Part shown: piece by piece, positions 41,965 through 49,343 of the stretch
How the letters are laid out: each line of letters begins with the position of its first letter
Position numbering within the stretch: the first letter of the stretch is position 1
Assembly: GCF_021044425.1 (NCBI RefSeq)
Contig: NZ_JAJNEC010000007.1
Coordinates: 248,001 to 312,000 of the forward strand
Source of the DNA: Niabella pedocola
GTDB lineage: Bacteria > Bacteroidota > Bacteroidia > Chitinophagales > Chitinophagaceae
DNA length: 64,000 bases
Direction of reading: 5' to 3'
The notes under the pieces: model-generated
What the model was told of the DNA's origin: nothing
The model's database searches: none
What the model saw: only the letters and a program-made list of their open reading frames with translations
Program-made: the position numbers and the translations under genes

Positions 41965-42858
41965 TTATACGTCACATAGCGTTGTAACCGGGTACGTATC
42001 GTACTTAAATATCTTTATGTGGTTTTCCAGATCGCCAAACACTTCTTCAAAAGCCTCAAAGTCCTCCTCATAGCCAAAAGAAGCCGCCTTTTTAAGTTCC
42101 TCGATTATTTTTAACGTGCCCACTTTTTCAAACCGGTCTTTAAAGTTGACCAGATCTTTGTGGTTGACGGCCATCTGGATCACCCCAAAAAAGAAATTAC
42201 AATCGCACCCGGCTAACGCCCAAACCCGCTCAATACCCGGTTGCATATCCCTTGTTGTTTGCTGGTCGTAACCGCTGCCGATCCGGTTGCCCAGGATTTC
42301 CTGGTCCTTCAAATCATCGGCCGTTGGTTTTTTAGCAGCGTTGTACGTTGTAGGCACGAAAATGTAATTACATTGGCCCCTGTATTGGTCTATGGTGGTA
42401 CAGATAACGGCCCGGTAGTTTCCGTCTTTAAGTTGAAAGGCTAACAAGTCGTCCGGTTGAAAATAGAATTTGGTAATTTCCCGATACTTTTTTCTTGCCC
42501 TTACTTTTGTATTCGTTGCGCTGATTTTCTTCCAAAACTTATCAAGTTCCTTTTGTCTTGCCCTACCCTCCTTTGGATCACATTCCTCCGACCACACTTT
42601 TACACAAGCTCCCTTATCAATAATCGATTTTACATAGGCCAGTTTATCACCGGTCATCTGGCCGGTTTCCCAAAGTGCCAGGGCACAGGAGGTAACATAA
42701 ATTTCCTGGTCAAAATCGTCAAAGTAGTCGGGCTGCATTAAAGGAAATGCTCTATTGATGGTATCAAAGTCCGCTCCGCTATCATACAAGTCCATAATAC
42801 CCCAATAGGTATCATTGGCGGTATCACCATCAATTATTTTAACTCCGTCTGTTGCCAT
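41965..42858 (-). CDS. Hypothetical protein with Imm26-like central region
   Basis: A 297-residue cytoplasmic protein. The N-terminal third (TYWGIMDLYDSGADFDTINR, SCALALWETGQMTGDKLAYV) is loosely like DUF4259. The middle (KFYFQPDDLLAFQLKDGNYR, AVICTTIDQYRGQCNYIFVP) has the strand pattern of Imm26-type immunity proteins, in which a barrel starts with a gD-x-a-i-x-L motif. The C-terminal part is acidic. Domain calls are by eye and uncertain. The start at 42858 has no clear leader copy, though a CCTTTAAGACAAACATAAA stretch precedes it. Confidence 0.5.
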   Translation of the reverse strand: MATDGVKIIDGDTANDTYWGIMDLYDSGADFDTINRAFPLMQPDYFDDFDQEIYVTSCALALWETGQMTGDKLAYVKSIIDKGACVKVWSEECDPKEGRARQKELDKFWKKISATNTKVRARKKYREITKFYFQPDDLLAFQLKDGNYRAVICTTIDQYRGQCNYIFVPTTYNAAKKPTADDLKDQEILGNRIGSGYDQQTTRDMQPGIERVWALAGCDCNFFFGVIQMAVNHKDLVNFKDRFEKVGTLKIIEELKKAASFGYEEDFEAFEEVFGDLENHIKIFKYDTYPVTTLCDV

Positions 42859-42986
42859 TTTATGTTTGTCTTAAAGGTTACTAATCACTTCCGGAGCAGC
42901 GCGGTGTTAAGTATTTATAATCAGGCATGAACGCACGCCGGCACTGCTGTACATAAGTTCGGAACAATATTGTTTTTATTCCTTTC

Positions 42987-43583
42987 TCAACATTCGTTGT
43001 TTAAAAATTCAAGATCAAAGTAGTAGTTATTGCTATTTACTTTATCAACATACAGGTCTGTCTGTTTTTGCTTATCCATGTAAAACGAAAGGGTAACCTT
43101 ATCTTTGGGGATCACCCGGCTTACGTATTTTTCCATTTTACCTGTTTGCTGATTCAGATAGTTAAAAACAATAACCGTTTGCGTAACCTGCACCTGCTCA
43201 ATATTCCGAAACGACCCGCCTCCTATTGCATTCCAGGCCTGTATATCCCCCTCAAAACTCAGTGTCAGCAACGGGTTGGAATGCCCGTATCGCTCCCGCT
43301 CTTCTGCATAATTGTGCTCTTTTACTTCACATTGGGTAAGATCTACCCGTATTCTATTGCCGTTTAGCTTTAGGTCTGCAATAGCCGCTGTAAGCTGCTT
43401 CTGAGCATTTATCTCTTTTGTAGTGGGGGTATAGCGTAAAAACAGCAGTGCTCCCAAAAACATGGCAATACCCAAAAAATAAAATAATGAAGGATAGGGA
43501 AATAACGCTCCCGTGTATTCTCTAAAAAAGGTCATTGTTAACAATCCCAGTCCAAATAAAATATAAGCCAATATTCGTCTCAT
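42987..43583 (-). CDS. Hypothetical membrane-anchored protein
   Basis: A 198-residue protein from the ATG at 43583 (another ATG six bases upstream is possible). Two hydrophobic segments form an N-terminal hairpin (RRILAYILFGLGLLTMTFF and SLFYFLGIAMFLGALLFL). They are followed by a soluble beta-rich domain facing the cytoplasm (NGNRIRVDLTQCEVKEHNYA, QVTQTVIVFNYLNQQTGKME). Function is unknown. The topology, with two helices followed by a PH-like or beta-sandwich domain, is common in immunity and accessory proteins of Bacteroidota. Confidence 0.55.
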   Translation of the reverse strand: MRRILAYILFGLGLLTMTFFREYTGALFPYPSLFYFLGIAMFLGALLFLRYTPTTKEINAQKQLTAAIADLKLNGNRIRVDLTQCEVKEHNYAEERERYGHSNPLLTLSFEGDIQAWNAIGGGSFRNIEQVQVTQTVIVFNYLNQQTGKMEKYVSRVIPKDKVTLSFYMDKQKQTDLYVDKVNSNNYYFDLEFLNNEC

Positions 43584-43705
43584 AAACATTAAAACTATTT
43601 GCTTCGATTTAAAAATCAATCAACAAACGGATATTGTGATCAGTTATTTAAAAGTATACGATACACCAACCAGTTAACGATACCGTACAGCAATTGCTTT
43701 CAATG

Positions 43706-44473
43706 CTATCCCTGCTCAGCATCGTCCATTTTTGACCATACCCATTCATCCCCGGGAAACGCTCGTTCTGCTGAATGCCCATAATCCAGATCAAAAATTT
43801 CATTTAGCGTTTTGTCGCTTGTCACAATTTCCTCCAATGCAACCAGCCGTATATCTTCCGGTGTTTGATCGCCGGTTAAAAATTGCCAGTCGCCATCCGT
43901 ATCGTGTACAACCCTCAATACCGCCTCCTTAAGCTCCAGCCATTGCCGCGTTGTAAATACCGCCAGGTTCTTTTCCTCTCTGAATTTGAAATCCGCATTC
44001 CTGTCCAATAAAGGCTGGTCGTATAAAAATGTTTCTTCAAAATTTTCTTCCCAGGGGAATCTGTCATTACGGTCTGTCCACACAAGCTGAAGCGCCGGAA
44101 ACTCTGCTCCGCCGTAAAAGTTTATTGCTGTACGAAAATAGTGATCCACATTTCGTTCATCTACTCTTAAAAACGCGGCCCTGCTATCTCTGAAAATATT
44201 ATCATAATCCTTTAATGATTCTATCCATTCCCCGCTTTTTATCAATTCGGCAACGTCATTGATGATCACATGTCCCAAATTATCCGACAGTCCAAAACAG
44301 ATAATTTCAGGATGCCGGTAAGTTTTATACAATCCTATGCTGTATGCAAAAGACGGTGAATAATCTGTTCCACCAACCATAATAACCTGGAGTCCGAATT
44401 TTTCAATATTGGCGGCTGTTTGAATAAGCAGCTCATCTTTATCAACACATTTATGTGTTTCTCTTTTGTCCAT
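43706..44473 (-). CDS. DUF4262 family protein
   Basis: A 255-residue protein whose N-terminal half matches DUF4262: ANIEKFGLQVIMVGGTDYSP, SFAYSIGLYKTYRHPEIICF and GLSDNLGHVIINDVAELIKS, followed by FYGGAEFPALQLVWTDRNDR. The C-terminal part contains a Trp-rich region (DWQFLTGDQTPEDIRLVALE). DUF4262 proteins are frequent in toxin-immunity neighbourhoods, and their activity is unknown. It is the last minus-strand gene of the cassette row and is divergent from the FG-GAP gene. Confidence 0.82.
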   Translation of the reverse strand: MDKRETHKCVDKDELLIQTAANIEKFGLQVIMVGGTDYSPSFAYSIGLYKTYRHPEIICFGLSDNLGHVIINDVAELIKSGEWIESLKDYDNIFRDSRAAFLRVDERNVDHYFRTAINFYGGAEFPALQLVWTDRNDRFPWEENFEETFLYDQPLLDRNADFKFREEKNLAVFTTRQWLELKEAVLRVVHDTDGDWQFLTGDQTPEDIRLVALEEIVTSDKTLNEIFDLDYGHSAERAFPGDEWVWSKMDDAEQG

Positions 44474-44857
44474 GGTATTTTATACTGTTCAGGTATATTG
44501 ATTTTTCATTGGGTCTTCAACCTTAAACAAATATTCCCCCGCTAATATACTTATTTTCTACTAACAAAAAATCTGCCGCCCGGTACACATACTTGCATTA
44601 GTAGTACACGGTACTTGTGGGACATACGAACACCGATACAAGCCATGCCTACACTCCCCCCAATCAGAAGCATGTTTTGGCTTCAGGAATCAATACCGGA
44701 GTTGTAGCTATCTCCCGGGCCGATGGCCCTTTGCAAAAACGGGCTAAGTTTATGCACTTTGCGCCCAACATCCCACCAGTCGCCCAGGCCCCTCCAATAA
44801 ACCGCCCCCACTGCCACTACTTTAAATGATCCGTTTTTAACCAGTTAAAATGTTTTA
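44474..44857 (-). repeat. Intergenic leader relic upstream of the DUF4262 gene
   Basis: CGCTAATATACTTATTTTCT (44539 on) is the decayed far part of the shared leader. The segment from GCATGTTTTGGCTTC to CCCGGGCCGATGG (44668-44725) repeats 38376-38430. CATCCCACCAGTCGCCCAGG continues as at 46.6 kb. No gene was recognised. Confidence 0.5.
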
Positions 44858-44888
44858 TTGCGTTGCGTGTATTTGTACTTTATTTTTG
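44858..44888 (+). promoter_or_regulatory. Promoter of FG-GAP gene
   Basis: TTG (44858-44860), exactly 20 bases, then TATTTTTG (44881-44888) match the Bacteroidota housekeeping promoter pattern. The ATG at 44910 follows after 21 bases. Confidence 0.65.
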
Positions 44889-44909
44889 CCCCTTACTAAA
44901 CAATAACAA

Positions 44910-46502
44910 ATGAGCCCATTGCCACGCGCGGTACGGAGCGCAACTGCTTTTGTAACAAAGTCTTTTATATTCTTTACCGGGTGCATGGCAGCAGCTGCTG
45001 CGGCAACTGCACAGCTGAGCTTTGCGCCCCAGGTTACCTACCCCGCGGGCGATCCTGTTGCCATAGCTGCGGCAGATTTTAACGGAGATGGCAAACCAGA
45101 TCTTGCCGCAGTAAACGCTAATAACAACAACATGGGCATTTTTACCGGCAATGGCGACGGATCCTTTCAGCCGGCGGTTACCTATGCAACAGGTGCCGGG
45201 CCGAAGGCGGTGGCTGCCGCTGATTTCAATGGGGACGGCCGGCCCGATCTTGCTGTAGCCAACCAGGCCAGCGGTACCATGGGCGTTTTTCTGAACAATG
45301 GCAATGGCAGCTTTCAGCTGCCGATGATGTATCCAGCCGGTATTAGCCCGATTGCTGTGGTTGCAGTTGATTTTAACGGCGATGGTAAACCAGACCTTGC
45401 CGTTGCCAATGGAGCCTCGGCCAGCATCAGCATTTTTCCGGGCAATGGCGATGGAACCTTTCAACCACCAGCAACCTATCCAATAGGAAGTAACCCCAAT
45501 TCTATAGCCACCGGTGATTTTAACGGCGACGGTAAGCCAGACATTGCTGTTGTGAAACCAGCAGTGGGCGGTATCAGTATTTTGCCGGGTAATGGCGATG
45601 GTACTTTTCAGCCACAGGTTGCCACCCCAACAGGTGGTAGTCCCAGTGCCCTGGCCATCGGCGATTTTAACGGAAATGGGATGCAGGATATCGCCGTATC
45701 GGATATAACGAACAATAACCTGGTTGTTTTGCTGGGCAATGGTAACAGCAGTTTTCAAACACAGGGCAGCGTTGCAACAGGTTCCATTCCGCTGTCTTTA
45801 TCCGTTGCCGATTTTAATGGTGACGGTAAGCCCGACCTTGCCGCATCCAATGTTAACAGCAATACAATTAGCTTACTGCGCGGCAATGGCGACGGCAGTT
45901 TTCAAACGCAGGTTACTTTTGCAACGGGCACAGGCCCCAATTCAGTAATAGCCGCCGACTTTAACGGGGATGGCAAACCCGATTTGGCCGTAGCAAACCG
46001 AACCGGCACCAGTATCGGCATATTGCTGAATACAACCACCTCCACGCCCTTACCGGTAGCTATTGCGGCAATCCGGGCCATTATTAAAAACGGCCAGCTG
46101 TCTGTACAATGGACAACGGCTTCAGAAATCAATAACGACCGCTTTGAAATAGAAGCCTCAACAGATGGCAGCAGGTTTACAAAAATCGGGGAACTGAAAA
46201 CAAAAGCAGCAAACGGCAACTCCAGTACCGCGCTGGATTACGATTTTACTACCACTGCCGGCACGGCCCTGTCTGCCATGGGCATTTTGGCATTACTGGG
46301 CCTGGCATTACCCAATGCAGGAAGGAAGCGTATGTGGGCACTATTGCTCATGGCCGGTTTGGGCATCATCGCAGGCATATCCTGTAATAAAAACAACGGG
46401 GTGGATATGAAAGACGTTTCTGCCCTATTTGTGCGGATCAAACAGGTGAATAAGGACGGCAGCTTTCATTACAGCAAGATAGTAAAGACGGAGGTGGAAT
46501 AG
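44910..46502 (+). CDS. Secreted FG-GAP/VCBS repeat protein with C-terminal hydrophobic tail
   Basis: A 530-residue protein with a long signal sequence ending at AAATAQ. Seven FG-GAP/VCBS repeats follow, each with DFNGDGKPDLAVAN-like calcium-binding loops and GNGDGSFQ, forming a beta-propeller. After the propeller comes a strand-rich region (ISEINNDRFEIEAS...) of the type seen before Bacteroidota C-terminal sorting domains, then a hydrophobic segment with LSAMGILALLGLALP and a basic NAGRKR, resembling a C-terminal sorting tail. The chain continues into a second hydrophobic segment with a lipobox-like AGISC and a 50-residue tail. Its role is probably adhesion or surface display. Confidence 0.82.
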   Translation: MSPLPRAVRSATAFVTKSFIFFTGCMAAAAAATAQLSFAPQVTYPAGDPVAIAAADFNGDGKPDLAAVNANNNNMGIFTGNGDGSFQPAVTYATGAGPKAVAAADFNGDGRPDLAVANQASGTMGVFLNNGNGSFQLPMMYPAGISPIAVVAVDFNGDGKPDLAVANGASASISIFPGNGDGTFQPPATYPIGSNPNSIATGDFNGDGKPDIAVVKPAVGGISILPGNGDGTFQPQVATPTGGSPSALAIGDFNGNGMQDIAVSDITNNNLVVLLGNGNSSFQTQGSVATGSIPLSLSVADFNGDGKPDLAASNVNSNTISLLRGNGDGSFQTQVTFATGTGPNSVIAADFNGDGKPDLAVANRTGTSIGILLNTTTSTPLPVAIAAIRAIIKNGQLSVQWTTASEINNDRFEIEASTDGSRFTKIGELKTKAANGNSSTALDYDFTTTAGTALSAMGILALLGLALPNAGRKRMWALLLMAGLGIIAGISCNKNNGVDMKDVSALFVRIKQVNKDGSFHYSKIVKTEVE

Positions 46503-46911
46503 CAAGGCACTGCCGGCTTTTTCTACAGATGTGTGCAGCTGCTTTTTGCAGCTATCGCAAATTGTGTGCGCCACCGTTTTTAAGGACCTGCCGTTACAAC
46601 CTGCAAAACCGGCCTGGCCAACTGGAAGCTCCATGTCCCACCAGTCCCCCATGTTCCGCAAATAACCTGCTGCCCTACGCGCTGCAGCACAAGTGCAGTG
46701 ACACAAGAAGGCTGCCACTGGCACTACAGCCGGGGCCATAAAATGATCATCCAGGAATAGCGTTTCAATCCCCAACGGCCCCTGCACCCTACCGGCTAAG
46801 AAGCCACTGCTGCGTTAGTTTTTTTTAATGATACCAAAAAGATGACTTATTTTTAAACACCTGTACAGAACAAGATTGTACCAATAAATCAACACACTAA
46901 AATCATTCATA
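46503..46911. repeat. R2-type dispersed repeat between FG-GAP and NIPSNAP genes
   Basis: The segment CATGTCCCACCAGTCCCCCA (46631 on) followed by GCTGCAGCACAAGTGCAGTG and CACTACAGCCGGGGCCATAA (46681-46742) is a copy of the R2 block. The last 150 bases before the NIPSNAP gene show no clear promoter. Confidence 0.6.
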
Positions 46912-47694
46912 ATGAAACGCAGGAAATTCCTCCACTCCTCGCTGGCAGCTACTGCCGGTTTAGCAACAATGAGCACCACCGTATCCGCCGGTGAGCGGCC
47001 GGCGGCGCAAAAAGAAATATATGAATGGCGCGAATATGAAATGCACTTTGGCGTGGATAAGGGGCAGCTTGAGCAATATTTTAAAACGGCGCTGATACCG
47101 GCACTGAACAAGCACGGCGTAAAAACAGTGGGCGTGTTTAAGGAATGGAAGGAAACGGAGCCGGCCAAATTATACGTACTGATTCCCTATGCGTCTATTG
47201 AGAATTACCTGTTGGTAAACACAAAGCTAAAGGCAGATGCAGATTATATTAAAAATAGTGCCGTGTATAACAGCATTCCGGCTGATAAACCGGTATACAA
47301 TCGCTTTACGGCTTCGTTGATGACGGCCTTTGATGGCTGGCCTGTGATAGCGGTGCCGCCGGGCGCACCCCGGATCTTTGAATTGCGTACCTATGAGGGC
47401 TATAGTGAGGATGCGGTAAAAAGAAAGGTGAAGATGTTCCACGACGGAGAGTTTGATATTTTTAAGCGGGCAAAACTAAACCCGGTATTTTTTGGTGAAG
47501 TGATTGCGGGCGACAGGCTGCCGCGCATTACTTATATGCTTACCTGCAATAATATGGAGGAACGGGATAAAGGCTGGGGCGCCTTTGTGGCGGACCCGGA
47601 GTGGAAACGGCTAATCGGAGATGCCCAGTATGCCAATACGATTTCTAAGATCAGCAATACTTTTTTGGTGCCGACGGCTTACTCGCAGGTGTAG
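46912..47694 (+). CDS. NIPSNAP family protein, exported
   Basis: A 260-residue protein with an N-terminal export signal of twin-arginine style (RRKFLHSSLAATAGLATM). The mature part has two ferredoxin-like NIPSNAP repeats: YEWREYEMHFGVDKGQLEQY and FELRTYEGYSEDAVKRKVKM, each followed by a helix. FAGYGI-type loops end in WKRLIGDAQYANTISKISNT. In Bacteroidota, Tat-exported NIPSNAP proteins are usually periplasmic and accompany sugar-related enzymes; the reaction is unknown. No neighbouring enzymes here explain it. Confidence 0.85.
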   Translation: MKRRKFLHSSLAATAGLATMSTTVSAGERPAAQKEIYEWREYEMHFGVDKGQLEQYFKTALIPALNKHGVKTVGVFKEWKETEPAKLYVLIPYASIENYLLVNTKLKADADYIKNSAVYNSIPADKPVYNRFTASLMTAFDGWPVIAVPPGAPRIFELRTYEGYSEDAVKRKVKMFHDGEFDIFKRAKLNPVFFGEVIAGDRLPRITYMLTCNNMEERDKGWGAFVADPEWKRLIGDAQYANTISKISNTFLVPTAYSQV

Positions 47695-47978
47695 CCTTGG
47701 CCATTTTTACGGTTTTATTTTCCCGCTGATATATGTAGATTGCTTGCGTTGATGATTACGGATTTTTCTGTGTCTTTCTGAGTTCCATTTGTAAACACAA
47801 AATCAGAGCAGTAATAACAAACACTTTCGACAATCGGAATATTTCAAAGTCTGTTGCTGCTTTTCTTTTCTACTTTACTCCCGATAAATTCTGTCGTGTA
47901 AACACCTTTTCTGAAGAGGATCTAACAATCCGAAACTGTATCAGGGGCAGGTTTGCGACAACTTAATAAAGCAGGCCT
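47695..47978. other. Intergenic DNA between NIPSNAP gene and the mobile element
   Basis: Nothing recognisable was seen apart from A/T-rich sequence. Confidence 0.3.
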
Positions 47979-48680
47979 GGCCCGAAGGGTGCAACGTGCA
48001 TGGCCCCTGGCTGTGCCAGGGGTAACAGGTTGTGGAGGAAGCGGCCCCGAAGGGGTCGAATACTATTTCACAATAAATATTTTTCATCAAATTCGATACC
48101 ATTTTCAATTAGCAATCGCCTATATTCATCGTAAAATATTTCATTTTTATGATGCACTTTTTGATTTTTGACATAGTTGAGAACAGTATCCCTTTCTTTT
48201 ATTGAATAGGTGAAGGTCCCGTAGCTTTCTTGCCATCCACGAAACTCAGGAAACAGATTACTGCTTTTCATCCATATACTACTGGATGACTTAATATCCC
48301 TGATATAATCCGCTAATGATATTGAGGGATGAAGATCTGAAAAAATATGTATATGATCTTCTATACCATTGATACGATAAAGTTTACATTTTTTGTTCTT
48401 TACAATACCCCAGATATACTTGTAAAGCTCTTCGCAGTGGGCTTCTGCAATTGTTTTACGTCGGTTTTTAGTAGCAAAGCAATCTGGTAGAAAATCTGAC
48501 GGTAGCTCATGATAGCTATTTCATAGGTTTATAAATATTGCTCGGTCCGCTCTAATTTACATCTAAATTTCCAAAGTCCAATCTGCATTTATCACATTCG
48601 ACCCCTCCGGGGCCGCATCTTCCAGGTATTTCTTTCCCCCAGCTAACGCTGAGGGTTATGCACATGGCACCCTCCGGGCA
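47979..48680 (-). mobile_element. REP-associated (IS200-type) transposase element with inverted ends
   Basis: The element is bounded by imperfect inverted repeats of about 83-85 bp at 47979-48061 and 48596-48680. Matching blocks are GCCCGAAGGGTGC/GCACCCTCCGGGC, CGTGCAT/ATGCACA, CCCCTGGCTGTGCCAGGGG against the CCCCCAGCTAACGCTGAGGG hairpin, and GCGGCCCCGAAGGGGTCGAA/TTCGACCCCTCCGGGGCCGC. Each end contains two hairpins. A single broken transposase gene lies inside. This layout resembles RAYT-REP elements, in which a Y1 transposase is flanked by the palindromes it recognises. Confidence 0.7.
48068..48510 (-). pseudogene. IS200/RAYT-like Y1 transposase, frameshifted
   Basis: Translation from the ATG at 48510 begins MSYRQIFYQI, then needs a shift of one base near 48476-48481 to continue as FATKNRRKTIAEAHCEELYK and onward without interruption to 48068. 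The HUH motif (DHIHIFSDLHP) and the catalytic tyrosine helix (LNYVKNQKVHH) are both present, so the protein would be about 147 residues, normal for a Y1 transposase of the REP-associated type. Only the single frameshift near the start disrupts it, so inactivation is recent, or a sequencing or assembly error is possible. It lies between the inverted ends described for the surrounding element. Confidence 0.78.
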
Positions 48681-48689
48681 CTTCAACAA

Positions 48690-49115
48690 CAACCACAGAA
48701 AGATCATTCCCGTACAACCTCAGGAAATCTGTCCACAAGATAGGACTTATCGGGAAGGAAAAAGTAGGCAACCCCGATAGCGATCGTGGCTCGTCCACTT
48801 CCGCCTTCTTGTCCTCACCGGGTGGGCGGGACCAGGAAAAACTGCGCTACAGGCTTTGGCGGCTCCGCCCGCCAATCGGCGGAAGCCTGCAAATGCCCAA
48901 AGGGCGTCACCGCCCCCATTCCGCTTCATTTTTTCTTTTGCTGCTTTGCCGGCTACCTTCTAAGAATAAGCCCGGTTTTGCAGTCTATCTTCTTTTCGAT
49001 TTTCTAATCCCTATATTACCTATAATGTGTAAAAGATAGCTATCAGATAGGTAGCAATGGCCTTTTAAAAATGTTCGGGTGCATCTATTTAACGAGCATT
49101 TTCATCAGTCGCCCT
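48690..49115. other. Intergenic GC-rich region
   Basis: GC-rich, with GCCAATCGGCGGAAGCCTGC and CCGATAGCGATCG words that resemble repeats elsewhere in the window. Short overlapping open frames have no protein-like features. No gene is called. Confidence 0.3.
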
Positions 49116-49180
49116 ATGCACCACAGCACAAGTGAGTGACACAACGAAGCTGCCATCTGCACCACAGCCGGGGCAATAAA
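49116..49180. repeat. R2 repeat copy upstream of the FtsX-type permease gene
   Basis: CACCACAGCACAAGTGAGTG, ACACAACGAAGCTGCC and CACCACAGCCGGGGCAATAA match 37340-37400 and 46681-46742. Confidence 0.65.
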
Positions 49181-49244
49181 AACTCCAATACCATCCTATA
49201 AATGAACAGCCACTGTATCAAAAACGTACATGTTGTCTTTGCTG

Positions 49245-49252
49245 TAATTTTG
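49245..49252 (+). promoter_or_regulatory. Promoter -7 box upstream of the FtsX-type permease
   Basis: TAATTTTG fits the consensus, about 90 bases before the ATG at 49344. No TTG lies at the expected spacing, so the assignment is weak. Confidence 0.3.
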
Positions 49253-49343
49253 CATTGTTTTGCTTTTCAAACCAATAGATAAATGGCATTTTTGTTGGTA
49301 CGTTTGTTTGTTGCGCTTACGCTACATATAATATATATTCACG

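Noticed and set aside
31000..44600. Classical integron cassette array
   Set aside because: No attC core (GTTRRRY/RYYYAAC) could be fitted to the repeated blocks, each gene has its own promoter-like leader, and no integrase gene is seen.
44880..45758. 292-residue open frame on the minus strand opposite the FG-GAP gene
   Set aside because: It is the shadow of the repeated calcium-loop codons of the plus-strand gene. Its protein is a low-complexity repeat without a start context.
48747..49039. Short frames on both strands in the GC-rich region
   Set aside because: They overlap each other, consist of Pro/Arg/Gly-rich low-complexity sequence and cross repeat-like words.
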